Assembly (NCBI GenBank): GCA_937860285.1
Contig: CALMBS010000003.1
Location: 1-5,818 of the forward strand
Direction: 5' to 3'
DNA from: an uncultured Chloroflexota bacterium
GTDB taxonomy: Bacteria > Chloroflexota > Dehalococcoidia > UBA2247 > RBG-13-53-26
Length of the DNA: 5,818 nucleotides
Shown: positions 1 to 5,395 of the stretch, piece by piece
Layout: every line of letters starts with the position of its first letter
Numbering within the stretch: position 1 is the stretch's first letter
Program-made: the position numbers and the translations under genes
The notes under the pieces: model-generated
The model's database searches: none
What the model was told of the DNA's origin: nothing
What the model saw: only the letters and a program-made list of their open reading frames with translations

Positions 1-258
1 CCGGACTACTGGCAGGAGGGTTTTGTGGCGGTGGACGTGGAGGTGGCGTGGGGAGGCCAATCCGAGCCGCTCAATGCGGTGACGGTGTACCAGGGCCAGA
101 TCGTCGGCGGCAAGGAGCACGTGCGGGTCTTCCCGTCGCGGGTGGTGATACCTTTCTCCACGGTCACCGAAGAGAAGCTGGCCGCCGCCCTGGAGCAGCA
201 GTCCGGCGACGTGCTCATGAGGATCGCGCAGCACGGCCGGCAGGGGTGGACTCTCTAG
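1..258 (+). CDS. Unrecognised small protein, C-terminal part (possibly complete from GTG 25)
   Basis: The reading frame is open from the first base and ends at TAG 256-258, giving 85 visible residues, so the gene may begin outside the window. A GTG at 25-27 is preceded by AGGAGGG at 14-20, four bases away. That is a strong ribosome binding site and would give a complete protein of 77 residues. However, the codons before it (reading PDYWQEGF) also look like ordinary coding sequence, so I cannot decide between the two. The visible protein starts with short valine-rich stretches suggestive of beta strands (VAVDVEVAW, NAVTVYQGQIVGG, HVRVFPSRVVIPF) and ends in a likely helix (TEEKLAAALEQQ) with a polar tail. 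No signal peptide, membrane segment or cysteine is visible. I do not recognise the family. Its stop overlaps the stop of the convergent zinc-finger gene within one CTAG. The third positions are G/C-rich, which supports real coding. Confidence 0.6.
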   Translation, partial: PDYWQEGFVAVDVEVAWGGQSEPLNAVTVYQGQIVGGKEHVRVFPSRVVIPFSTVTEEKLAAALEQQSGDVLMRIAQHGRQGWTL

Positions 259-584
259 GCCGGGCGCCCCCTATGCCCCGTGTACTCCTCCCTCTTCATG
301 CGGATTATGCGGGCGACCCCCACGGACGGTTCCCTGGCCTGCCAGTCCCCGGCATGGTCCCGCCGGATGTGCAGGGCTGCCCTCCTCCAGGTGGAAAACG
401 GGGCGTGGTGGCACGGCTCTATGGGGCAGAGGTAGAGGTAGTGCGGGTTGACGCGTCTGCAGGCGGCGACATGGGAGGCGGGGACGCGGGAGTAGTGCGC
501 AAACTCCCCGCCGCACCGGTAGCAGACGGGTACGGTCCGCCGGGCGGCGCTCTGCCGGGCCCGGTGTCCAGTCCTGTGTTCCAT
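255..584 (-). CDS. Small protein with two C2H2/C2HC-like zinc fingers
   Basis: This minus-strand gene encodes 109 residues, from ATG (complement of 582-584) to TAG (complement of 255-257). Finger 1 is C21-x2-C24-x13-H38-x3-C42, a CCHC pattern. Finger 2 is C53-x4-C58-x13-H72-x4-H77, with Phe63 in the usual core position and Leu71 just before the first histidine, much like a classical C2H2 finger. The N-terminus and the segment between the fingers are Arg/His-rich, and the C-terminal tail after residue 85 is basic (RIIRMKREE), fitting nucleic-acid binding. Codons end almost always in G or C, whereas the overlapping frames make Pro/Arg/Gly-rich shadow proteins without motifs; this is why I prefer this frame. 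No clear Shine-Dalgarno sequence precedes the ATG. A TAACA/TGTTA dyad touches the start codon and could be an operator. The function is unknown: a DNA- or RNA-binding regulator is an inference, and a purely structural zinc protein is possible. Confidence 0.62.
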   Translation of the reverse strand: MEHRTGHRARQSAARRTVPVCYRCGGEFAHYSRVPASHVAACRRVNPHYLYLCPIEPCHHAPFSTWRRAALHIRRDHAGDWQAREPSVGVARIIRMKREEYTGHRGRPA

Positions 585-595
585 AACATCTGTTA
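584..595. promoter_or_regulatory. Inverted repeat TAACA-N2-TGTTA at the zinc-finger gene start
   Basis: TAACA (584-588) and TGTTA (591-595) form a perfect 5-bp dyad with a 2-base centre. It touches the first base of the zinc-finger gene's ATG and stands out as AT-rich in a GC-rich region. A dyad at this place could be an operator, for example for autoregulation, but 5-bp arms can arise by chance and no second copy was noticed. Confidence 0.25.
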
Positions 596-679
596 GTCGT
601 ATGCGAGACCCGATTTCCCTCGTGTCCAGGCGACCGGGTGGATGGAGGGACGTGCGGGACTGACGATGGCCGGGTGGGT

Positions 680-708
680 TTGCGGGAGGTCAAGGGTGCT
701 GCTATCAT
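680..708 (+). promoter_or_regulatory. Possible sigma70-type promoter for the RCC1 protein gene
   Basis: TTGCGG at 680-685 and TATCAT at 703-708 are separated by 17 bases. The -10 matches the TATAAT consensus at five of six positions, while the -35 keeps only the TTG. It lies in the only AT-rich patch (TATCATAATTTA) of the divergent intergenic region. Transcription would start near 715, leaving a leader of about 74 bases before ATG 789. An AGGAGG at 757-762 in that leader has no start codon at a suitable distance. Confidence 0.4.
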
Positions 709-788
709 AATTTACGGCCGGCTCAGTTGAGGAGTGCTGGCGGCTTTTGTCTCTCCAGGAGGTCCGGGATCGGGGAAGTGAGGCAGGT

Positions 789-3251
789 ATGTTGAGGACT
801 CTTGTCGGGAAATACGCCAGGGCGCTGGGAGCTCTGCTGGTGGTTCTGGTAGTGCTGGGCACCGCCCTGTGCGGCGGCTCGCTGGTGCCGGTGGGGACGG
901 TGGAGGCCGCGGCGCCCGGCGGCGCCACTGCCGCTATCGAATCCGGCTACTTCCACACGCTGCTGGTTACCGCCAACGGAACCCTGTGGGCGTGGGGCAA
1001 CAACAGCCGGGGCCAGTTGGGGACGGGCGACAGGAACGCCAGCATGAGTCCGAAGCAGGTGGGCACCGCCGCCAACTGGAAGTCGGTGGCGGCCGGGTGG
1101 TACCACTCCCTGGGTGTGCGCACCGACGGCACCCTGTGGGGCTGGGGCGACAACGGCAGCGGTCAGCTGGGGCTGGGCAACCGGCAGTCGAAGACCGCGC
1201 CCACGCAGGTGGGCACCGCCACCAACTGGGTGGCCGTGGCGGCCGGGCAGTACCACTCCCTGGGGCTGCGGTCCGATGGGACCCTCTGGTCCTGGGGCAG
1301 CGATGATGAGGGGCAGCTGGGCGCCACCGGCGGTGCCTCTCCGACGCAGGTGGGCACTGCCGCCAACTGGGTATCCATCGCGGCCGGCGACCGCCATTCG
1401 CTGGGAGTGCGCTCGGACGGGACCCTGTGGGGCTGGGGCTGGAATGAGGCTTACCAGCTGGGAACGGGGGACATGAGCCGGAGGACCACTCCGTTCCAGA
1501 TAGGGACGGCCACCAACTGGGCCTCGGTGGGAGCCGACTTCCGCTACTCCTTTGGCGTGCGCCAGGACGGGACCCTGTGGGGCTGGGGCTGGAACACGCA
1601 GGGGCAGCTGGGGCTGGGCGACGTCAACAACCGGGCCCTGCCCACCCGGGTGGGTGAGGCCTCGAACTGGCAGGCGGTGTATCCGGGTCGGGTGCACTGC
1701 CATGGGATACAGTCGGACGGCAGCCTGTGGTCCTGGGGCTCCAATGGCGATGGCGAGCTGGGTCTGGGCGACGTGATGCAGCGGCTGCTGCCGTCCCGGA
1801 CCGGGACATACGCCTGGGTGGTGGTGTCGTCCGGGGACGCGTTCTCCGCGGGGGTGCGGGCCGATGGCGTCGTCTACGGCTGGGGCCGGAACGAGGGCGG
1901 GCAGCTGGGCACCGGGGACAGGGCGGCCTACTACCGGCCGCAGCGCTGCGACATGCCGGCCATGGACTGGCCGCCCACGGTCAACACCGTGGCGCCATCG
2001 CGCATCCTGGGGACCATGGCCACCCTCAACGGCTACCTCTACAGCCTGGGGACCGGCATGACATCGGCGCAGGTATCCTTTGAGTGGGGCCAGGGGACAA
2101 CCTACGGGCAGAGCACCCCGGCCAGGGAGATGACCGCCACCGGGCCCTACAGCGCCGGCATCAGCGGCCTGAAGCCGGAGACCTGGTACCATTTTCGGGC
2201 CAGGGTGGAGGGAGCCAACGGCGTGAGCTTCGGCGGGGACCTGGCCTTCAAGACCACCACCGCGCCTCCGACGCCTCCTGATGTCAGCACGGAGGCGGCC
2301 ACCAACGTCACCGGCTCGACGGTCAGGCTGAATGGCGTGGTGAAGAGCCTGGGCACTGCGGCGAGCATCACTGTCAGCTTCGAGTACGGGACGGCGCCGG
2401 GTGTCTACATTTGGCAGACCGGCAACGACAGCCGGACCACGACCGGCGCCTTCTACGCCGACGTGAGCGGGCTGTACTCGGGCACCACCTACTACTTCAG
2501 GGCCAGGGGCTCCGGGGATGGCGAAGACCAGGGAGGGGAGTACTCCTTCAGCACCACCGGGAAGCCGACGCGCCCGCCTCAGGTGGAGACGGGCCAGGCC
2601 GACCACCTGACCACCAGCTCGGCACGGCTGAACGGCAACGTGACCGGGATGGGCACGGCCACCAATGTGACGGTCCACTTTGAGTGGGGGGAGTCCCCCG
2701 GCACCTACACTGGGGAGACCACCTCCGCCGGAAAGACGTCGACGGGGGCCTTCTACACGGATGTGCAGGGGCTTTTCGCAGGGCGGACCTACTACTACCG
2801 CGCGCGGGCGGTGGGGGACGGGATGGGCTATGGGGCGGAGATGCAGTTCACCGTGCCGACGGTGGTCCCGGAGCCGGCAGCGGTCAGCCCCCGTGCCGCC
2901 GGCCTGGGCGAGACGGCCACCATCACCTTGATGGGCGATGCCTTCACCGAGTGCATCGGTCTGGACCTGGGGCCGGGGATCACGGTGGACAACTTCACCG
3001 TGGTCAGCGCCAATGAGATCACGGCGCGGATCACTGTGGCCCCCGACATCTCGCTGGGCCCGAGGAACGTGACCGTCAGCACCTCCGGCGGGTCGTATGT
3101 CCTGCCGGGCGGGTTCGTGGTCAAGGCCCCGCCGTCAGGCGGTCTCCCCGTCTGGGGCTGGCTGGCCGTGGTGGCCGGGGGGCTCCTGGCCTGCGCCGGG
3201 GGGCTCTACCTGCTGGTGAGACTGCGGCGCCGGCGGGCGGCGGAGAACTAG
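789..3251 (+). CDS. Secreted, membrane-anchored RCC1 beta-propeller protein with FN3-like and IPT/TIG-like domains
   Basis: This gene encodes 820 residues from ATG 789, preceded by a GAGGCAGG stretch. A TTG at 747 in the same frame would add 14 residues in front of the signal peptide and is less likely. The layout is as follows: a signal peptide at 1-42, with basic start, hydrophobic core (ALGALLVVLVVLG) and a VEAAA cleavage region; seven RCC1 repeats at about 49-395, each with DGTLWxWG and xGQLGxGD motifs; three fibronectin-III-like repeats at about 396-491, 497-591 and 597-690, each with LNG, FE(W/Y)G and TxYxxRAR; an IPT/TIG-like domain at about 692-780; a membrane helix at about 789-810; and a tail RLRRRR. 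Seven RCC1 repeats are what a closed seven-bladed propeller needs, as in eukaryotic RCC1 and the secreted Streptomyces protein BLIP-II. The protein is therefore expected outside the cell on a membrane anchor, probably binding a protein or glycan; the ligand is unknown. No catalytic motif is visible. It converges on the GGDEF gene 26 bases downstream. Confidence 0.9.
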   Translation: MLRTLVGKYARALGALLVVLVVLGTALCGGSLVPVGTVEAAAPGGATAAIESGYFHTLLVTANGTLWAWGNNSRGQLGTGDRNASMSPKQVGTAANWKSVAAGWYHSLGVRTDGTLWGWGDNGSGQLGLGNRQSKTAPTQVGTATNWVAVAAGQYHSLGLRSDGTLWSWGSDDEGQLGATGGASPTQVGTAANWVSIAAGDRHSLGVRSDGTLWGWGWNEAYQLGTGDMSRRTTPFQIGTATNWASVGADFRYSFGVRQDGTLWGWGWNTQGQLGLGDVNNRALPTRVGEASNWQAVYPGRVHCHGIQSDGSLWSWGSNGDGELGLGDVMQRLLPSRTGTYAWVVVSSGDAFSAGVRADGVVYGWGRNEGGQLGTGDRAAYYRPQRCDMPAMDWPPTVNTVAPSRILGTMATLNGYLYSLGTGMTSAQVSFEWGQGTTYGQSTPAREMTATGPYSAGISGLKPETWYHFRARVEGANGVSFGGDLAFKTTTAPPTPPDVSTEAATNVTGSTVRLNGVVKSLGTAASITVSFEYGTAPGVYIWQTGNDSRTTTGAFYADVSGLYSGTTYYFRARGSGDGEDQGGEYSFSTTGKPTRPPQVETGQADHLTTSSARLNGNVTGMGTATNVTVHFEWGESPGTYTGETTSAGKTSTGAFYTDVQGLFAGRTYYYRARAVGDGMGYGAEMQFTVPTVVPEPAAVSPRAAGLGETATITLMGDAFTECIGLDLGPGITVDNFTVVSANEITARITVAPDISLGPRNVTVSTSGGSYVLPGGFVVKAPPSGGLPVWGWLAVVAGGLLACAGGLYLLVRLRRRRAAEN
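933..1973 (+). repeat. Seven tandem RCC1 repeats (about 150 bp each)
   Basis: Seven units of roughly 47-51 codons cover residues 49-395 of the surface protein. Units start near residues 49, 100, 150, 197, 247, 297 and 346. Units 1-5 carry GTLWxWG; unit 6 has GSLWSWG and unit 7 the more divergent GVVYGWG. Unit 3 is shorter because the loop after GQLG is cut down. Units 1-4 share the linker VGTAxNW or IGTATNW, and unit 5 has VGEASNW, whereas units 6 and 7 have lost this linker. Units 4 and 5 share a DNA stretch of more than 25 identical bases around 1420 and 1569, suggesting internal duplication or gene conversion. Confidence 0.88.
1974..2858 (+). repeat. Three tandem fibronectin-III-like repeats
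   Basis: Three units of about 95 residues follow the propeller. Each shows a conserved LNG strand, a SLGT or MGTA loop, an FEWG or FEYG strand, and a closing GL-x4-TxYxxRAR strand, and each is introduced by a Pro/Thr-rich linker such as TTAPPTPP. The pattern is that of FN3-like spacers of bacterial surface proteins, which hold a binding domain away from the membrane. Units 2 and 3 are the most alike: both have TTTGAFYADV/TSTGAFYTDV and a GDG turn after RAR. Confidence 0.75.
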
Positions 3252-3281
3252 CCGCCGGCGCGGAGCGGCGCTCGCGGCTAG
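3248..3281. terminator. Shared inverted repeat between convergent genes, possible bidirectional terminator
   Basis: CTAGCCGC (3248-3255) and GCGGCTAG (3274-3281) are perfect 8-bp inverted arms. Inside them GAGC-GGC-GCTC (3263-3273) can form a small second hairpin. The TAG stop of the RCC1 gene (3249-3251) and the TAG stop of the GGDEF gene (complement of 3278-3280) lie at mirror positions in the two arms. A structured, GC-rich hairpin between convergent genes is a natural place for two-way termination, but neither side has a T-tract, so intrinsic termination is uncertain. Confidence 0.45.
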
Positions 3282-4318
3282 CGGCTCATTATCTCCGGCG
3301 CTTCGGTGCCGGCCGGGGACCACTGCCAGATGTTCCGGCCCAGGCCCTTCGCCCGGTACATGGCCATGTCCGCGTGCTCGATCAGCGCCTCGGCCGTCGT
3401 GCCGTGCTCCGGATAGACCCCGACCCCTATGCTGGCGGTGACGGAAAGCCGCTGCGCGCGCACCACAAAAGACTCCTGGAAGGCGGCCGTGATCTTGTTG
3501 GCCACCACGGCCACGTCACCGAAGTCGTTGATGCCGGGCAGCAGCACCATGTACTCGTCGCCGCCGATGCGGCTGACGGTGTCGCTGCTGCGCAGGAGGT
3601 TGCGCAGCCGCTCGCCAACGGCCCGCAGCAGCTGGTCGCCGACAGCGTGTCCGAAGGTGTCGTTGACGCTCTTGAACCGGTCGAGGTCCACCATCATCAG
3701 GGCCAGGCCGTCCTTGTTGCGGGCCGCGCTGAGCACGGCCATGGAGAGACGGTCCTTGAAAAGGACCCGGTTGGGCAGCCCCGTGACCTGGTCGAAGAAG
3801 GCCAGCTGCTTGATAGTGGCCTCGTTCTCCTTGCGCTGCGTGATGTTCCGGGTGACCCCCAGGATCTCGATGGGCCTCCCGGCCTCATCGCGCAGGAACG
3901 AGATCTTGACCTCGACCCAGACCGTTGAGCCGTCCTCGCAGTACTCCTCGAGCTCGAGCGTGCGCGTGCCGGGACGGTTCCGGCTCTCACCGATCTCCAT
4001 CGACATCTCCTCCTCCAGGGCCTCGACGAGGACGTGGTAGGAGGCGGGCGTGAGGGTCTCCTGCAGGGTCTTGGCCATGGCCTGCTCGGCAGTGTAGCCG
4101 CGCAGCTGGGCCACGGACGGGCTGTAGTACGTGAAGGCCAGGTCCAGGTCCATGGCCCAGATAACGTCCGAAACGTTGTCCGCCAGGGAGCGGTAGCGCA
4201 TCTCGCTCTTGCGCAGCTCCTCGCAGGCGTTCTCCAGATACAGGAGCTCGGCTACGCGCGGGCGCGTTTCCGCGAGCTCCTTTGCAAGCTGTTCTCTGGT
4301 CTTTGATTCGGCGTCCAC
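3278..4318 (-). CDS. PAS-GGDEF protein, probable diguanylate cyclase
   Basis: This gene encodes a predicted cytoplasmic sensor of 346 residues that would make cyclic di-GMP from two GTP. Residues 1-40 look like a coiled coil (REQLAKELAE...LRKSEMRYRSL). A PAS domain with its PAC end spans about 38-163, ending in the typical ILGVTRNITQRKENE linker. The GGDEF domain spans about 168-333, with DQVTGLPNR, VDLDRFKSVND (metal-binding Asp211), the signature RIGGDEY at 250-256 and ASIGVGVYP. The signature ends in Tyr rather than Phe. An RSSD at 243-246 lies five residues ahead of the signature, the place of the product-inhibition I-site. No membrane segment or EAL domain is seen, so the signal is sensed inside the cell. 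I chose GTG 4318 because GGGGGTG precedes it by six bases; GTG 4327 would add three residues. The frame stays open further upstream, but that part is antisense to the PAC2 gene. Confidence 0.9.
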   Translation of the reverse strand: MDAESKTREQLAKELAETRPRVAELLYLENACEELRKSEMRYRSLADNVSDVIWAMDLDLAFTYYSPSVAQLRGYTAEQAMAKTLQETLTPASYHVLVEALEEEMSMEIGESRNRPGTRTLELEEYCEDGSTVWVEVKISFLRDEAGRPIEILGVTRNITQRKENEATIKQLAFFDQVTGLPNRVLFKDRLSMAVLSAARNKDGLALMMVDLDRFKSVNDTFGHAVGDQLLRAVGERLRNLLRSSDTVSRIGGDEYMVLLPGINDFGDVAVVANKITAAFQESFVVRAQRLSVTASIGVGVYPEHGTTAEALIEHADMAMYRAKGLGRNIWQWSPAGTEAPEIMSR

Positions 4319-4430
4319 TTGATGCACCCCCAGATAATGATACCACCATCTGTCTTGCCCGGGGTGCCCGCAACCGCCATGGCTGGTCCCTCGTGGCGCC
4401 AGCGTCAGCGGCGGGGCCGGTCCGGGGTTG

Positions 4431-4459
4431 TTGTCTTGTCCGGTTGGTGCTGGTATGAT
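4431..4459 (+). promoter_or_regulatory. Sigma70-type promoter for the PAC2 gene
   Basis: TTGTCT (4431-4436) and TATGAT (4454-4459) are separated by exactly 17 bases. The -10 matches consensus at five of six positions and the -35 at four. Transcription would begin near 4466, about 30 bases before ATG 4496, and the leader contains the G-rich ribosome binding stretch at 4482-4487. I found no equally good promoter for the divergent GGDEF gene; its upstream side has TATCAT (complement of 4337-4342) without a well-spaced -35. Confidence 0.55.
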
Positions 4460-4495
4460 GTTTACGACATATCTTCCGAGCGGGGGGCTGGCAGG

Positions 4496-5293
4496 ATGAA
4501 GAAGTCTCACGACGACCAGGTCATAATCAGCAAGGAGCCCAAGCTGAACAACCCCTGTCTGGTGGCAGCCTGGCCCGGCGTGGCGAACGTGGCGCTGGAG
4601 GCGACGACCTACCTCAAGGACAAGCTGCAGGCGGAGGAGTTCGCCGAGATCCAGGCCCCCTCGTTTTTCGAGGTGACCGGCGTGTACGTTGAGAAGAACC
4701 TCATTCAGCCGCCGCGCCTGGCCGAGAACAAGTTCTACTACTGGAAGAGGAAGGGCAAAGGCAGCGACCTGATCATCTTCCTGGCGGAGGCGCAGCCGTC
4801 CAGCATGAGCCGGGAGTTCGCTGACATGCTCCTGGACGTGGTGCAGAAGATGGGCGTGAAGGTGGTCTATACCTGTGCGGCCGCGCTCATTTCGCACTTC
4901 CCGGAGCAGCCGCGAGTGTGGGCGGCGGCCACCGATGCCGAGCTGCTGGCGGAGACCGAGAAGCAGGGGCTCGTGCTCAAGGGGGATTTTTTCATCGCCG
5001 GGATGAACGGGCTGCTGCTCTCCATGGCCAAGGAGAGGGACATCAAGGGAGTCTGCCTGCTGGGTGAGACCCCCCGGTATCTCAGCGAGATGAGGAACCC
5101 GACGGCATCTCAGGCGGTGCTCAGGGTACTGACCAAGGTCCTCAACGTCGAAATCGACATGGCGGAGATGGACAACCTGGCGGCGCAGTCGCGGCAGCAG
5201 ATCGAGGAGCTCATCAAAGAGAGCCGCCGGCAGTTCATCAGTGATTTCACGGTGCCCCTGTGGGAGCGCCCGCAGGAGGAGGACCAGGAGTAG
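4496..5293 (+). CDS. PAC2-family protein (proteasome assembly chaperone-like)
   Basis: This gene encodes 265 residues from ATG 4496 (MKKSHDDQ) to TAG 5291-5293. The N-terminal LVAAWPGVANVALEATTYL (22-40) matches the PAC2 pattern of a hydrophobic strand, a small-residue turn and a helix ending in YL. Other family-like parts are DLIIFLAEAQP (91-101), VKVVYTCAAALI (121-132), a GMNGLLLSMA segment (169-178), VCLLGETPRYL (186-196) and the NPTASQAVLRVL helix (201-212). The C-terminus (227-248) is charged and helical, perhaps a coiled coil, with an acidic end. The family is named after the eukaryotic chaperone PAC2, and archaea and many bacteria carry homologues whose role is largely unknown; they are expected to be soluble and oligomeric. 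The longer frame from about 4319 is rejected because it would run through the promoter and has no family similarity. The acyl-CoA dehydrogenase follows after 102 bases and may be co-transcribed. Confidence 0.85.
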   Translation: MKKSHDDQVIISKEPKLNNPCLVAAWPGVANVALEATTYLKDKLQAEEFAEIQAPSFFEVTGVYVEKNLIQPPRLAENKFYYWKRKGKGSDLIIFLAEAQPSSMSREFADMLLDVVQKMGVKVVYTCAAALISHFPEQPRVWAAATDAELLAETEKQGLVLKGDFFIAGMNGLLLSMAKERDIKGVCLLGETPRYLSEMRNPTASQAVLRVLTKVLNVEIDMAEMDNLAAQSRQQIEELIKESRRQFISDFTVPLWERPQEEDQE

Positions 5294-5311
5294 GCTGTTC
5301 CGATGGCCGTG

Positions 5312-5326
5312 CCGCGGATGTCGCGG
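5312..5326 (+). other. Small hairpin after the PAC2 gene
   Basis: CCGCG (5312-5316) and CGCGG (5322-5326) form a 5-bp stem with a GATGT loop, 19 bases after the PAC2 stop. There is no T-tract, so it is a weak candidate for an attenuator or processing site. The rest of the 102-base gap to the next gene shows no clear promoter, which favours read-through. Confidence 0.2.
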
Positions 5327-5381
5327 GCCTCGTGAAGCTACCCCCGGTGCTCCCCCAGCCGCTCCCAGTCAGCCTGTCCGG

Positions 5382-5388
5382 AAAGGAG
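5382..5388 (+). promoter_or_regulatory. Ribosome binding site that fixes a TTG start
   Basis: AAAGGAG ends seven bases before TTG 5396. A GTG at 5392 is only three bases away and is out of frame with the dehydrogenase. The site therefore supports TTG as the start codon. Confidence 0.7.
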
Positions 5389-5395
5389 AACGTGT

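Noticed and set aside
48..596. A 182-codon plus-strand frame across the first two genes
   Set aside because: It is rich in Arg, Gly and Pro and lacks motifs. It is out of frame with the first gene and opposite the zinc-finger gene, which has a clear Cys/His pattern and better codon use.
271..708. A 145-codon minus-strand frame overlapping the zinc-finger gene
   Set aside because: It is Arg/Pro-rich shadow sequence that runs back through the intergenic promoter region and has no domain.
933..1973. A CRISPR-like or intergenic satellite repeat
   Set aside because: The periodic DNA is explained by RCC1 protein repeats of about 150 bp in one uninterrupted frame; there are no short identical repeats with unique spacers.
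723..2678. A 651-codon open frame on the minus strand, opposite the RCC1 gene
   Set aside because: It is Arg/Gly/Pro/His-rich, has no recognisable domain apart from a periodicity that mirrors the repeats of the plus-strand gene, and stays open because of high GC. The plus strand has a signal peptide and clear domains.
3374..4040. Plus-strand frames opposite the GGDEF gene (184 and 203 codons)
   Set aside because: They are antisense shadows of a strongly conserved GGDEF/PAS coding region; no motif is present.
4319..4495. N-terminal extension of the PAC2 protein from about 4319
   Set aside because: It would span the promoter and the divergent gene's start, and the extra residues (Pro/Arg/Gly-rich) do not match the family. 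ATG 4496 starts just before the conserved region.
4319..4897. Upstream extension of the GGDEF frame to 4897 (539 residues)
   Set aside because: The added part is antisense to the well-supported PAC2 gene and resembles no domain. A GTG with a ribosome binding site at 4318 gives a normal PAS-GGDEF protein.
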